64,000 nucleotides of DNA. Source: an uncultured Eubacteriales bacterium (GTDB taxonomy: Bacteria; Bacillota; Clostridia; Lachnospirales; Lachnospiraceae). The notes under the pieces were generated by a model that did not search any database, had not been told where the DNA came from, and saw only the letters and a program-made list of their open reading frames with translations. Position numbers and translations under genes: made by a program. Position 1 is the first letter of the stretch, and each line of letters opens with the position of its first letter. Positions 52,673-61,364 of this stretch are shown piece by piece. The stretch is from the NCBI GenBank assembly GCA_900315015.1, contig OMXJ01000006.1:49592-113591 (forward strand). The letters run 5' to 3'.

Positions 52673-53131
52673 ATGGAAGATAAGAATAATAATGAGCTTT
52701 CTGCTATAAGGCAGATAGAAGAGGCAATATGGATGCTTCAAAAGGAGCCGACCGAGGAGATGCTAGCGCATGCTCTGACAGTCATAAGGCACAAGATGAA
52801 TGAAGGCGTTCAGGTAATAGCAGCAATTAATATTCCTTCTGCAGATAAGATAAAGGAAGCAGAGGATGGAACGCCGTATCCGATTACTCCGAGAATTATT
52901 CAGATAGCAAATGGAACTAGATGGTGGATGTGCTTTACCTGTTTTGAGGAGGAGCTTCTTGGCAAGGATAAGGACGGTGGTGTAATGTCGACCTTCTGGG
53001 TAGATTTGAAGCAGCTCTTTGAAGCGGCTCTTACAGCAGATGATATAAATGGAATTATAATCAACCCGTGGAACAGGACGATTTCCATGGATAAAAAGCT
53101 TATTAAAATTACTCTTGGAAAGAAGCAGTAA
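52673..53131 (+). CDS. SseB-like protein
   Basis: The 152-residue protein resembles the SseB N-terminal domain family: an N-terminal helix, a strand with VIAAINIPS, TPRIIQIANGTRWWMCFTCFEE and a C-terminal strand with INGIIINPWNRTISMDK. SseB-family proteins in Firmicutes are small cytosolic proteins of unknown role (originally described as enhanced serine sensitivity). It begins after GGAGAGAAG and is followed 27 bases later by the lipid-kinase-like gene. Confidence 0.7.
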   Translation: MEDKNNNELSAIRQIEEAIWMLQKEPTEEMLAHALTVIRHKMNEGVQVIAAINIPSADKIKEAEDGTPYPITPRIIQIANGTRWWMCFTCFEEELLGKDKDGGVMSTFWVDLKQLFEAALTADDINGIIINPWNRTISMDKKLIKITLGKKQ

Positions 53132-53158
53132 TGCCTTAAGCGGAAAGGACCTAATATT

Positions 53159-54157
53159 ATGATTTATTTTATAGTGAATTTGAGCGGTGGAGGCGGAAGA
53201 GCAAAAAGGACCTGGAGAAAAATAAAAGAGGCCATTAAGGAGTATGAAGATGGAATAGATGATACCATCGATTATAAGGCATATCTTACTAAATATGCAG
53301 GCCATGCTACAGAGATAGCAAGTAAGCTCTCAGCTAAGATAAAAACCAAAGATCCTGATTCTAATATAATTGCAGTGGTCGGCGGAGATGGGACCATTAA
53401 TGAAGTCTTAAACGGCATGGATTTTAAAAAGATGAGCCTTGCTGTTATTCCAACCGGCTCTGGAAATGACTTTGTAAGAGGAGTTAAGAGAGAGCAGGAT
53501 ACTGAAAAGGTAGTTAATAAGATAATTGATGCCGACATGAATAGTGAGCTAAATGAAGAATATTTTGAAAGCATCGATATAGGCCTGTGCCATTTTGATG
53601 ACGGCAGTAAGAGATATTTTGGAATAAGTGCAGGACTTGGCATGGATGCTATAGTCTGCAAAAAGGCGCTTACGTCAAAGCTAAAGAAGGTGCTTAATAA
53701 GATAGGTCTTGGAAGCCTTACCTATTTAGCCATTACGGTAAAGACACTTTTTTCCATGCAGGATACTGATGGAGAACTTGTTTATTATGTAAAGGATTAT
53801 TCAGGAAAGCATGTAGAAACTGCAAGGCTTAAGTTCGATAGACTTATTTATTCAGCATTTATGAATCTTACCTCAGAGGGAGGCGGTGTTAAGATGGCTC
53901 CTGGCGCGGATTATAAGGATGGAAAGCTGAATACCTGCGCAGCATACGGTTTATCGAGGTTTGCAGCCTTTTGTAAACTGCCGTTTCTCACAGCTGGAAA
54001 GCATGTAGGCTTTAAGGGCTTTGAAGTCTCGGCAGCAGATAAAATGGAAATAAGCCTTGGCGAAGAATTTACCTGCCATACAGACGGAGAATATGCCGGA
54101 GAGCATTCTCATATGGTAGTTACCTGTGAAAAGGGCGTACTTAGACTTTTAAAATAG
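53159..54157 (+). CDS. Diacylglycerol/lipid kinase family protein (YegS/DgkB type)
   Basis: The 332-residue protein has the DAGK catalytic-domain motifs: FIVNLSGGGGRA near the N-terminus (NPxxG variant), VVGGDGTINEVLNGM, IPTGSGNDFVRG, and the C-terminal beta-sandwich with MAPGADYKDGKL and CHTDGEY. Such enzymes phosphorylate diacylglycerol, undecaprenol-like or other lipids. It might support the lipid locus 3 kb upstream, but housekeeping diacylglycerol recycling is the simpler reading. GAAAGGA precedes the start. The isochorismatase-like gene follows after 14 bases. Confidence 0.88.
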   Translation: MIYFIVNLSGGGGRAKRTWRKIKEAIKEYEDGIDDTIDYKAYLTKYAGHATEIASKLSAKIKTKDPDSNIIAVVGGDGTINEVLNGMDFKKMSLAVIPTGSGNDFVRGVKREQDTEKVVNKIIDADMNSELNEEYFESIDIGLCHFDDGSKRYFGISAGLGMDAIVCKKALTSKLKKVLNKIGLGSLTYLAITVKTLFSMQDTDGELVYYVKDYSGKHVETARLKFDRLIYSAFMNLTSEGGGVKMAPGADYKDGKLNTCAAYGLSRFAAFCKLPFLTAGKHVGFKGFEVSAADKMEISLGEEFTCHTDGEYAGEHSHMVVTCEKGVLRLLK

Positions 54158-54171
54158 TAAAGGAGATGCAT

Positions 54172-54693
54172 ATGAAGGTTTTACTTGTAATTGACATGCA
54201 AAATGATTTTATTGACGGAGCACTTGGAACTAAGGAAGCTGTAGCAATAGTTCCAAATGTAATTAAGAAGATAAAGGAATTTGACGGCGTGGTATACGCA
54301 ACAAGAGATACTCATGAGGAAAATTACCTTGATACCCAGGAGGGAAAGAATCTTCCTGTAAAGCACTGCGTTAGAGGAAGCGAGGGCTGGCAGATCCAAA
54401 AGGACATTCAGGCGCTTTTAAAGACAGAGCCTATTGATAAGCCTACCTTTGGCAGTACAAAATTAGGTGAGCTTTTAGTTAAGGAAAATGAGAAGGAAAA
54501 GATAGAGAGCATTACGCTTGTCGGTCTTTGCACGGATATCTGCGTAATCTCAAATGCGATGATCGCTAAGGCAAATCTTCCAGAGGTGCCTATTTATGTA
54601 GATGCAGCCTGCTGTGCGGGTGTAACACCTGAGAGCCATGAAAGAGCACTTGCAGCCATGGGACCATGTCAGATTCATGTTTTAAATGCATAA
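54172..54693 (+). CDS. Isochorismatase-family cysteine hydrolase
   Basis: The 173-residue protein has D8 in LLVIDMQNDFIDG, a central Lys-containing segment, and LCTDICVISNAM with C124 as the expected nucleophile. These define isochorismatase-like/nicotinamidase-type hydrolases. NAD salvage (nicotinamide deamidation) is one candidate role, but the zinc-binding residues of true nicotinamidases were not clearly seen. ATG at 54172 is chosen because AAAGGAG lies 6 bases upstream; the ATG at 54166 is too close to it. Confidence 0.82.
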   Translation: MKVLLVIDMQNDFIDGALGTKEAVAIVPNVIKKIKEFDGVVYATRDTHEENYLDTQEGKNLPVKHCVRGSEGWQIQKDIQALLKTEPIDKPTFGSTKLGELLVKENEKEKIESITLVGLCTDICVISNAMIAKANLPEVPIYVDAACCAGVTPESHERALAAMGPCQIHVLNA

Positions 54694-54730
54694 CTTTAGT
54701 GTTTTTTACCCAGGCTGATGCATTTTGATT

Positions 54731-54804
54731 TGAGGTTTAAGTGTATTTAAGGAAATAGGAAATTGTATTGCTTGATGTTTAAGCATGTTTAAAGAAATAG
54801 GAAA
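54731..54804. repeat. Imperfect 32-bp direct repeat upstream of dtd
   Basis: The segments 54731-54762 and 54773-54804 match at 27 of 32 positions and both end in GAAATAGGAAA. They occupy the gap between the isochorismatase-like gene and dtd. Confidence 0.8.
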
Positions 54805-54850
54805 GAATCAATATCTAGGGGAAAATATAAAAGGAAGTTGGAGAAATACG

Positions 54851-55306
54851 ATGAGGTTTGTTATACAGGTTGTTTCAGAGGCTGACGTAAAGGTCGATGG
54901 TGAAATCAAGGGAAAGATAGGAAAGGGCTATATGGTCCTTATCGGAGTAGGCAAAGAGGATAATAAGGAAATGTGCGATAAAATGGTCGAAAAAATGCTT
55001 AAGCTTCGTATATTCCAGGATGAAAATGGTAAGACAAATCTTTCTCTTAAGGATGTAGAAGGAGAGCTCCTTCTTATTTCGCAGTTCACCCTCTATGCAG
55101 ACTGCAAGGGGCAGAACAGACCGAGCTTTATGAAGGCGGGAGCACCTGATGTGGCAAACGAACTGTATGAATATATCATTGATAAGTGCAGGGAATCGGT
55201 GAAGGTAGTTGAAAGGGGCGTATTTGGAGCTGACATGAAGGTGTCGCTTGTAAATGATGGTCCATTTACCATCATACTAGATTCAAACGAGCTCTTTAGT
55301 AAATGA
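54851..55306 (+). CDS. dtd: D-aminoacyl-tRNA deacylase
   Basis: The 151-residue protein removes D-amino acids (and glycine) from mischarged tRNA. It begins [18 protein letters not shown], the usual Dtd N-terminus, and shows [17 protein letters not shown] and the late NDGPFTIIL corresponding to the GP-containing active-site loop. The ATG at 54851, with GGAG 7 bases upstream, gives the family length; an in-frame upstream extension runs through the direct repeat and is rejected. Confidence 0.92.
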   Translation: MRFVIQVVSEADVKVDGEIKGKIGKGYMVLIGVGKEDNKEMCDKMVEKMLKLRIFQDENGKTNLSLKDVEGELLLISQFTLYADCKGQNRPSFMKAGAPDVANELYEYIIDKCRESVKVVERGVFGADMKVSLVNDGPFTIILDSNELFSK

Positions 55307-55307
55307 A

Positions 55308-55346
55308 AAAAAGCTGACTTCTGATTATACAGATAGTCAGCTTTTT
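55308..55346. terminator. Bidirectional terminator between convergent genes
   Basis: AAAAAGCTGACT (55308-55319) and AGTCAGCTTTTT (55335-55346) form a perfect 12-bp stem with A's on one side and T's on the other. It can serve dtd on the plus strand and the ATPase gene on the minus strand. Confidence 0.85.
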
Positions 55347-55362
55347 AAATAATTGATCAAAA

Positions 55363-56268
55363 TTAAAAGAGTGAATCGTTATTAAAGGATAATGATGAAG
55401 GAGTTGATTCATACGAGGTTCCTTTAAATAATCCGAAGCTTTTTACGAACTGCATTGGGATTTTAAAGCCGCGCAGTCCGAATCTGTTCTTGACAGATAC
55501 GAGGGTGATATTGGAGATAGGAAGTGCAGTCTTTTGAAGGAAGGATTCCACTCTATGAGGACCGCCTTCGGTTTTGCCCTCTACGAGATTTGAAAACTGA
55601 AGTCCCCAGATGACATCGGCGTATGAAATAAAATCATTATTTTCATAAGATTTTACTGATACGTTCTCGGCAAACTGGCTTAAAGCATGCGTGTATGAAA
55701 CGAACACAGGAACTGCATGCGTATCTACAAATTCACGCAGCTTTAACATTATTGATGGATCATACTTTGCAGCGATATCTAACGAATCGAGAAAGATAAT
55801 CGGCGTGGCATTTTCGTTATAGGTTTTTAAGGTGCCATCTTCGTTTGCATCTGACTGACCTAATTTTGGAAAAGCATTAGGAGAAGGCAGGTCACGGCTG
55901 AAGGTTATATTAGGGAAATCGGTGAAGGTTAAATGTGACGTATCCTTGAGTGGCTGTGTTTCAGCAAGTGACAATAGACGAAGATACACCTGATTGATAC
56001 TATGCCCATAACATATATAATGGACCTTGAAATTGTTTAGCATGGCGTTATAGGCAAGCTGAACCAGAAAACTGGTCTTGCCTATTCCAGGAGCGCCTCC
56101 TATAATATATATGCCGGGTTTGAAATCCTGCTTTTTGTCAAGCATCGCTATGCCAGATTTGAAAATATGGCTATCAGAATATAACATATATTCATAAAGA
56201 ACCTTATGAAATTCCATTGAAGGCATACCCTCTGCCATAGCCTTAAGACCTTCTTTTAATGTTGCCAT
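55363..56268 (-). CDS. DnaB/RadA-like single-domain ATPase
   Basis: The only large minus-strand gene encodes 301 residues. Residues 50-100 read like the DnaB helicase C-terminal domain: FKPGIYIIGGAPGIGKTSF with Walker A G58-T65, then VHYICYGHSINQVYLRLLSLAE. IIFLDSLDI is the Walker B. The DnaB N-terminal domain and linker are missing and the C-terminus diverges with a Ser/Phe-rich tail. ATG at 56268 is chosen because GAGGT lies 7 bases upstream; the longer frame has a poor hydrophobic leader. It may be an AAA_25/KaiC-like ATPase of phage or chromosomal origin. Function unknown. Confidence 0.75.
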   Translation of the reverse strand: MATLKEGLKAMAEGMPSMEFHKVLYEYMLYSDSHIFKSGIAMLDKKQDFKPGIYIIGGAPGIGKTSFLVQLAYNAMLNNFKVHYICYGHSINQVYLRLLSLAETQPLKDTSHLTFTDFPNITFSRDLPSPNAFPKLGQSDANEDGTLKTYNENATPIIFLDSLDIAAKYDPSIMLKLREFVDTHAVPVFVSYTHALSQFAENVSVKSYENNDFISYADVIWGLQFSNLVEGKTEGGPHRVESFLQKTALPISNITLVSVKNRFGLRGFKIPMQFVKSFGLFKGTSYESTPSSLSFNNDSLF

Positions 56269-56410
56269 AGGCGTTACCTCGTAAAAAAAACTTGAAAAAA
56301 TTATAAAAATATGATATATAATTTTACCAAATTTTGCTGAATATTGCAAGTAAAATCTAAAAAAAAATGAAACTTTGAAAGATAATCCACACAAATGGAA
56401 ATAATTGATG

Positions 56411-56439
56411 TTGCAAGATATTTATATATGTGTTAAAAT
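56411..56439 (+). promoter_or_regulatory. Promoter of the HAD hydrolase gene
   Basis: TTGCAA (56411-56416) and TAAAAT (56434-56439) have a 17-base spacer, with TGT forming an extended -10. Confidence 0.65.
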
Positions 56440-56485
56440 TGCGTTGTTGTTTGTAACAATTTTAAAGTGAAAAGGAAATTGGCAT

Positions 56486-57205
56486 ATGAAGGGCAAGGCG
56501 GATAATAAATTTAAAATGGTCTTATTTGACCTAGATGGAACACTTCTTCCAATGGATATGAAGGAATTTTCCTATGGTTATTTTGGAGATATAATGAAGA
56601 GGGCAGTTCCTGCCGGTTATGAGCCTCAAAAACTTATAGATACAATATGGAAGGGCTGCGCTGTTATGGCACTTAATGATGGCAGCAGATTAAATAGAGA
56701 AGTTTTTTGGGATAATTTTGCTGACACTTACGGAGAAGAGCGCAGAAAAGATAAACAGATTTTTGACGATTTTTATGCTACTGATTTCAGAAATGCAAAA
56801 AGATTCTGCGGATATAATCCAAAGGCTGTAGAAGCAGTAAAAAGAATAAAGGAAATGGGCTATAGAGTAGCTCTGGCTACAAACCCTATTTTTCCGGAAG
56901 TAGCAACCAAAATAAGACTTGATTGGTTAGGACTTTCCTTTGATGACTTTGAGTTAGTTACTACCTATGATAATTGCTGCTACGCTAAGCCTAATCTAAA
57001 ATATTATATTGATGTTACTGATAGACTCGGAGTAAAGCCTGAGGATTGCCTGATGGTTGGTAATGACGTTGGCGAGGATATGGTTGCAAGGGATCTTGGA
57101 ATGGAGGTATTCCTTATAACCGACACCATGATCAATAAAGAAAATAAAGATATTTCCGTTTATCCAAATGGAAGCTTTGAAGATCTTATGGAGACTTACT
57201 TTTAA
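56486..57205 (+). CDS. HAD-family phosphatase
   Basis: The 239-residue protein has the four HAD motifs: D15-x-D17 in FDLDGTLLP, the LATNP Thr-Asn motif, the Lys in YAKPNLKYY, and VGNDVGEDMVA with the acidic pair. The cap insert after motif I is helical (type C1). The substrate is not indicated by sequence; phosphoglycolate-like small phosphates are typical. It is monocistronic, between its own promoter and a very strong terminator. Confidence 0.88.
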   Translation: MKGKADNKFKMVLFDLDGTLLPMDMKEFSYGYFGDIMKRAVPAGYEPQKLIDTIWKGCAVMALNDGSRLNREVFWDNFADTYGEERRKDKQIFDDFYATDFRNAKRFCGYNPKAVEAVKRIKEMGYRVALATNPIFPEVATKIRLDWLGLSFDDFELVTTYDNCCYAKPNLKYYIDVTDRLGVKPEDCLMVGNDVGEDMVARDLGMEVFLITDTMINKENKDISVYPNGSFEDLMETYF

Positions 57206-57212
57206 ATTCTAT

Positions 57213-57252
57213 AAATTGCCATCTAGCGGCGCTAGATGGCAATTTTTTTTTT
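57213..57252 (+). terminator. Strong terminator after the HAD gene
   Basis: A perfect 15-bp stem (57213-57227 with 57231-57245), three-base loop GGC, followed by T's to 57252. Confidence 0.92.
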
Positions 57253-57303
57253 ACCTAAAAAAGCCCATAAAAAATTTTTTTTTATGGGAAGTGAAAAAAG
57301 TGC

Positions 57304-57332
57304 TTGACATATTTGTTAGCATATGCTAATAT
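57304..57332 (+). promoter_or_regulatory. Consensus-type promoter of a short transcription unit
   Basis: TTGACA (57304-57309) matches the -35 consensus perfectly. TAATAT (57327-57332) follows after exactly 17 bases and is preceded by TGC as an extended -10. It is the best promoter in the window, yet no credible gene follows before a terminator about 80 bases later. Confidence 0.8.
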
Positions 57333-57354
57333 ATGTTCAGTTAGTTAACACTAA
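57316..57354. promoter_or_regulatory. Paired TTAG-N6-CTAA dyads
   Basis: TTAGCATATGCTAA (57316-57329) is a perfect 14-bp palindrome lying between -35 and -10. TTAGTTAACACTAA (57341-57354) has the same TTAG-N6-CTAA outer arms just after the predicted start. The centres are 25 bases apart, as for paired dimer sites of a MarR- or TetR-like repressor. Confidence 0.55.
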
Positions 57355-57430
57355 CACATACATACAAATCACATTCTCCTATTTTTTGAGCCGCAGAAAA
57401 GCCAGCTGCGGCTCAATTTTTGTTTTTTTT
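57339..57430 (+). ncRNA. Candidate small RNA of about 90 nt
   Basis: Transcription from the promoter at 57304 would begin near 57339. A perfect 11-bp hairpin, TTGAGCCGCAG (57386-57396) with CTGCGGCTCAA (57406-57416), followed by TTTTT and T8, would end it near 57430. No credible reading frame fits. The unpaired 5' part contains a TTCTCCT segment complementary to Shine-Dalgarno sequences, a common seed in base-pairing regulators. It could instead be an attenuated leader of the cellobiose phosphorylase gene, although that gene has its own promoter at 57733. No known RNA family was recognised. Confidence 0.5.
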
Positions 57431-57732
57431 CTTTTACATTCTTTCGTATCCGTATTAGAAGAAATCGTTATCAATTGTTCTGTGTTCTCCTTCGTTTTTA
57501 TCCGTTATTCTTCTTGCCCCATTTTCATTGTACAAATTGGGGCAAAATCGGGGCAAAATATTTTAGGATGTATTTTGAGAATTATAGTAAGAAGTATTGG
57601 AAAGTATTGGAAGAAACGCTGCGGGCTGATATGTGGAGCTAGAGGGTGTTTCGGAGAATTCTAAAAAAAAATTGCCAAAATTAATGTAACAAATGTAAGA
57701 ATTTTTGTACTTTATTTTTTTTCTTAATTTAC
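57431..57732. other. Non-coding spacer with GC-rich hairpin and 11-bp direct repeat
   Basis: No gene is credible here. The notable part is GCCCCATTT pairing with AAATTGGGGC around 57516-57542, followed by a tandem GGGGCAAAAT pair (starting about 57539 and 57550). The forward translation of the repeat reads IGAKSGQN, reminiscent of the C-terminal tail of some Firmicute tyrosine integrases, so a relic of an integrated element's edge is possible. The remainder is AT-rich without recognised signals. Confidence 0.3.
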
Positions 57733-57761
57733 TTGCATTTAATGTTAATAAAGTGTAGAAT
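57733..57761 (+). promoter_or_regulatory. Cellobiose phosphorylase promoter
   Basis: TTGCAT (57733-57738) and TAGAAT (57756-57761) with a 17-base spacer, giving a leader of about 80 bases before the start codon. Confidence 0.65.
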
Positions 57762-57847
57762 AGTGGATAGATGTGGATATGGCTTTGACTTACTGTCAGA
57801 CGTTCGCCGGAGCCGCCATTCAATAAACATTCTTAATGGAGGACAAC

Positions 57848-60346
57848 ATGAAATTTGGCTATTTTGATGATGCAAACAAAGAGTATGTCATCACTACACC
57901 ACAAACACCTTATCCATGGATCAATTATCTTGGATCGCAGGCATTTTTTTCATTGATCTCAAATACAGCAGGCGGCTATAGCTTCTATAAGGACGCAAGA
58001 CTCCGCAGAATCACACGTTATCGTTATAACAACGTTCCACTTGACCTTGGCGGTGGAAGATACTTCTATATATTTGATGACGGTGACATCTGGTCACCAG
58101 GCTGGGCTCCTGCAAAGGCAAAGCTCGACTTCTATGAGTGCCGTCATGGTATGGGTTATACAACCATCACAGGTGCTAGAAATTCAATCGAAACATCAGT
58201 TACCTTCTTCGTACCACTCAACTTCAATGGTGAGGTTCAGAAGGTTTCAATTTCAAATAATTCACCAAAGCATAAGACAATCCGTCTTTTCTCATATCTT
58301 GAATGGTGTCTTTGGGATGCTCAGGACGATTCAACTAACTTCCAGAGAAACTTCAACACAGGTGAGGTTGAAATCAAGGGCTCTGTAATTTATCATAAGA
58401 CAGAGTACAAGGAGAGACGTGATCATTACGCATTTTATTCTGTAAATTCTCCTATTGAAGGTTATGATACAGACAGAGAGACATTTGTTGGCACATACGG
58501 CGGCTACGAGCTTCCAAGAGTCGTAGAAAAGGGCGAGCCAGCAAATTCAGTTGCTGATGGCTGGTCACCATGTGCAAGCCATTGCATCGAAATCGAACTT
58601 AAGCCAAATGAGAAGAAGGATTTCGTATTCGTACTTGGATATGTTGAGAATCCTGTTGATCAGAAGTTCGAATATCAGGTTGGCGCTGTTGATACAAAGG
58701 GACTTGTTCAGTCACATACAGCTCCAAATGACACTAACGTTATTAATAAGAAGAAGGCTGAAGAGATGATTGCTAAGTTCGACACAGCTGAGAAGGCTGA
58801 TGCTGCACTTGCTGAGCTCAAGGCTGATTGGGACAGACTTCTCTCAAAGTATCATGCTGAAACAGGCATTGACAAGGTTGACCGCATGGTAAATATCTGG
58901 AACCAGTATCAGTGCATGGTTACTTTCAACCTTTCAAGAAGTGCTTCTTACTTTGAGTCAGGTATCGGTAGAGGAATGGGCTTTAGAGATTCTAACCAGG
59001 ATCTTCTTGGCTTCGTTCATCAGATTCCGGATAGAGCAAGAGAGAGAATCATCGACCTTGCTTCAACAGAGCTTCCTGATGGTGGTGCATATCATCAGTA
59101 TCAGCCTCTTACAAAGAAGGGTAATGATGCTATCGGTTCAGGCTTCAATGATGATCCATTATGGCTTGTACTTGCAGTTTGTGCATATATCAAGGAAACA
59201 GGCGATTTCTCAATTCTCGATGAGGTAATGCCTTATCAGAATGATGAGAACAACAAGGCTAGCCTTGCTGATCACATCAAGAGAGCTTTCGATCATGTTA
59301 TAAATAATGTTGGTCCTCACGGTCTTCCACTTATTGGACAGGCTGACTGGAACGATTGTCTTAACCTTAACTGCTTCTCTGAAGTTTCTGGTGAGTCATT
59401 CCAGACACTTAAGGGCAAGGACGGTAAGACAGCTGAGTCTGTAATGATCGCTGGTATGTTCACATTCATCGGTGAGCAGTATGCAGATCTTATGGCTAAG
59501 GCTGGCAATGCTGATGAGAGCAAGAGAGCAGCTGATGAGGTTGCTAAGATGCGTGATGTTGTTATGGAGCACGGCTGGGATGGCAAGTGGTTCCTTAGAG
59601 CATACGATCATTTCTCAAGGCCAATCGGAACAGATAAGAATGAAGAAGGTAAGATCTTTATCGAGTCACAGGGCTTCTGTGCACTTGGTAAGTGCGGATA
59701 TGAAGATGGCAAGGCTAAGATGGCTCTTGACAGTGTTGAGGAAAAGCTTGGTACTAAGTACGGATATGTACTCAATAATCCAGCTTTCACTCATTACTAT
59801 GTAGAGTATGGTGAGATTTCAACATATCCAGGTGGATATAAAGAAAATGCTGGTATCTTCTGCCATAACAATGCATGGATCTTCTGCGCTGATGCCTTCC
59901 TTGGAAATGGTGACAGAGCATTTGATTATTATACAAGAATTGCTCCTGCTTATACTGAGGAGTATTCAGATATCCATCGTACAGAGCCATATGTTTACTC
60001 ACAGATGGTTGCTGGTAAGGATGCTAAGAGATTTGGTGAGGCTAAGAACTCATGGCTTACAGGTACAGCTTCTTGGAACTTTGTAGCTATTTCTCAGTAC
60101 ATCCTTGGCGTACAGCCAGATTATGATGGACTTAAGATTGATCCTTCAATTCCTCATACATGGGATGGATTCAAGGTATCAAGACAGTTCAGAGGTGCAA
60201 CCTACGATATTACCGTTTCAAATCCAGATCATATCTGTAAGGGTGTTAAGAGTGTTACTGTTGACGGCAAGGCTGTTGAGGGTAATGTTCTTCCAGTATT
60301 TGCAGATGGTAAGGAGCATAAGGTAGAGGTTGTTCTTGGCAACTAA
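57848..60346 (+). CDS. Cellobiose phosphorylase (GH94)
   Basis: The 832-residue enzyme cleaves cellobiose with phosphate to glucose-1-phosphate and glucose inside the cell, saving ATP. It starts [29 protein letters not shown] (read in two halves) as in known cellobiose phosphorylases; later come a [16 protein letters not shown] barrel segment and the D500-W-N-D503 motif carrying the general acid, and a C-terminal beta-sandwich. ATG at 57848 is preferred, as GGAGG lies 5 bases upstream and overlaps the ATG at 57836. Codon use is markedly different from neighbours (more GCT, TTC, AAC, few rare codons), as in highly expressed genes. No transporter for cellobiose is in the window. Confidence 0.93.
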   Translation: MKFGYFDDANKEYVITTPQTPYPWINYLGSQAFFSLISNTAGGYSFYKDARLRRITRYRYNNVPLDLGGGRYFYIFDDGDIWSPGWAPAKAKLDFYECRHGMGYTTITGARNSIETSVTFFVPLNFNGEVQKVSISNNSPKHKTIRLFSYLEWCLWDAQDDSTNFQRNFNTGEVEIKGSVIYHKTEYKERRDHYAFYSVNSPIEGYDTDRETFVGTYGGYELPRVVEKGEPANSVADGWSPCASHCIEIELKPNEKKDFVFVLGYVENPVDQKFEYQVGAVDTKGLVQSHTAPNDTNVINKKKAEEMIAKFDTAEKADAALAELKADWDRLLSKYHAETGIDKVDRMVNIWNQYQCMVTFNLSRSASYFESGIGRGMGFRDSNQDLLGFVHQIPDRARERIIDLASTELPDGGAYHQYQPLTKKGNDAIGSGFNDDPLWLVLAVCAYIKETGDFSILDEVMPYQNDENNKASLADHIKRAFDHVINNVGPHGLPLIGQADWNDCLNLNCFSEVSGESFQTLKGKDGKTAESVMIAGMFTFIGEQYADLMAKAGNADESKRAADEVAKMRDVVMEHGWDGKWFLRAYDHFSRPIGTDKNEEGKIFIESQGFCALGKCGYEDGKAKMALDSVEEKLGTKYGYVLNNPAFTHYYVEYGEISTYPGGYKENAGIFCHNNAWIFCADAFLGNGDRAFDYYTRIAPAYTEEYSDIHRTEPYVYSQMVAGKDAKRFGEAKNSWLTGTASWNFVAISQYILGVQPDYDGLKIDPSIPHTWDGFKVSRQFRGATYDITVSNPDHICKGVKSVTVDGKAVEGNVLPVFADGKEHKVEVVLGN

Positions 60347-60373
60347 TGCTTTGAAAATTTAATATGATATCTT

Positions 60374-60426
60374 TACTGGCTGACTGTCTGATAATACCAG
60401 GCGGCCAGCCAGTATTTAGTTTTAGG
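60374..60426 (+). terminator. Terminator after cellobiose phosphorylase
   Basis: TACTGGCTG (60374-60382) and CAGCCAGTA (60406-60414) form a perfect stem, followed by TTTAGTTTTAG. The U-run is imperfect, so some read-through into the sirtuin gene is possible. Confidence 0.65.
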
Positions 60427-60442
60427 GAAAGGAGCTTTGAAT

Positions 60443-61249
60443 ATGGATGAGAAGATAGCTGAGCTTAAGAAGCTTGTGGATTCTTCAAATAGAATCGTGT
60501 TTTTTGGCGGAGCGGGTGTTTCTACTGAAAGTGGTATTCCGGATTTTAGAAGCGAGGATGGACTTTATCATCAGAAATTCAAATATCCTCCTGAAATGAT
60601 GCTTTCGCATAGCTTTTATGTAGGACATAAAAAAGAGTTTTATGAATTTTACAGAGAGAAGATGCTCTGCCTTGATGCAAAACCTAATGTTGTTCATAAG
60701 AGGTTAGCTGAACTTGAGGCTGAGGGCAAGCTTATTGCTGTAGTTACTCAAAATATCGATGGTCTTCATCAAAAAGCGGGAAGCAAAAAGGTATATGAGC
60801 TTCATGGCAGTGTTTTAAGAAATTATTGTAGTAAATGCGGGAAATTTTATCCTGTCGCATCTGTATTAAAGGATTGGGATAAGGATATGGAGTCTCTTGA
60901 TTCTTTGAGTGAAAGCTTAAAGGAATATGATGAGCCGGGAAAGAGGTCTTATCTTGAGGACGGCGTTCCACGCTGCGAATGCGGCGGTGTCATAAAGCCG
61001 GATGTTGTGCTCTATGAGGAGGGGCTCGATGATGAAACTGTATCGGGTGCTGTAAATGCGATTGCTAGTGCAGACCTTCTTATAATAGGAGGAACTTCGC
61101 TAAATGTTTACCCGGCAGCAGGACTTATCAATTATTTCAGAGGAGGAAAATCAAGGCTTGTTCTTGTAAATAAATCCGCTACACCTTTTGATAGATCTGC
61201 TGGAATTGTGATAAATGATTCACTCGGAAAGGTATTTTCCCAGATTTAG
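60443..61249 (+). CDS. Sir2-family NAD-dependent deacylase
   Basis: The 268-residue sirtuin shows GGAGVSTESGIPDFRSEDGLY, split around the NAD site (residues 20-38), TQNIDGLHQKAG, the catalytic H121 in YELHGS, the zinc-binding CSKC and CEC pairs, and GGTSLNVYPAAG. It removes acetyl or other acyl groups from protein lysines using NAD. The ATG at 60443 has AAAGGAG 8 bases upstream; the TTG at 60437 is too close. A longer insertion with KDWDKDMESLDS lies between the two Cys pairs. Confidence 0.93.
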   Translation: MDEKIAELKKLVDSSNRIVFFGGAGVSTESGIPDFRSEDGLYHQKFKYPPEMMLSHSFYVGHKKEFYEFYREKMLCLDAKPNVVHKRLAELEAEGKLIAVVTQNIDGLHQKAGSKKVYELHGSVLRNYCSKCGKFYPVASVLKDWDKDMESLDSLSESLKEYDEPGKRSYLEDGVPRCECGGVIKPDVVLYEEGLDDETVSGAVNAIASADLLIIGGTSLNVYPAAGLINYFRGGKSRLVLVNKSATPFDRSAGIVINDSLGKVFSQI

Positions 61250-61335
61250 TTAAACTGTTAGTTTAGTATTTAGTTAATTATTTAATGAACGATTAAATTA
61301 AATAGTGAAATAAATATTAAATTTCCACTTGAATA

Positions 61336-61364
61336 TTGATTTGTTTGTGCAAATGAGTTATAAT
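61336..61364 (+). promoter_or_regulatory. Promoter of the transaldolase-transketolase operon
   Basis: TTGATT (61336-61341) and perfect TATAAT (61359-61364) with a 17-base spacer. It predicts a leader of about 125 bases before transaldolase. Confidence 0.75.

Noticed and set aside
57323..57664. Plus-strand 113-residue frame in the gap before cellobiose phosphorylase
   Set aside because: It starts inside the promoter, runs through a strong terminator hairpin and has no coding character except a short integrase-like tail, noted separately.
58041..60326. Several overlapping frames within cellobiose phosphorylase
   Set aside because: They are alternate-frame shadows of a strongly biased gene with clear GH94 motifs.
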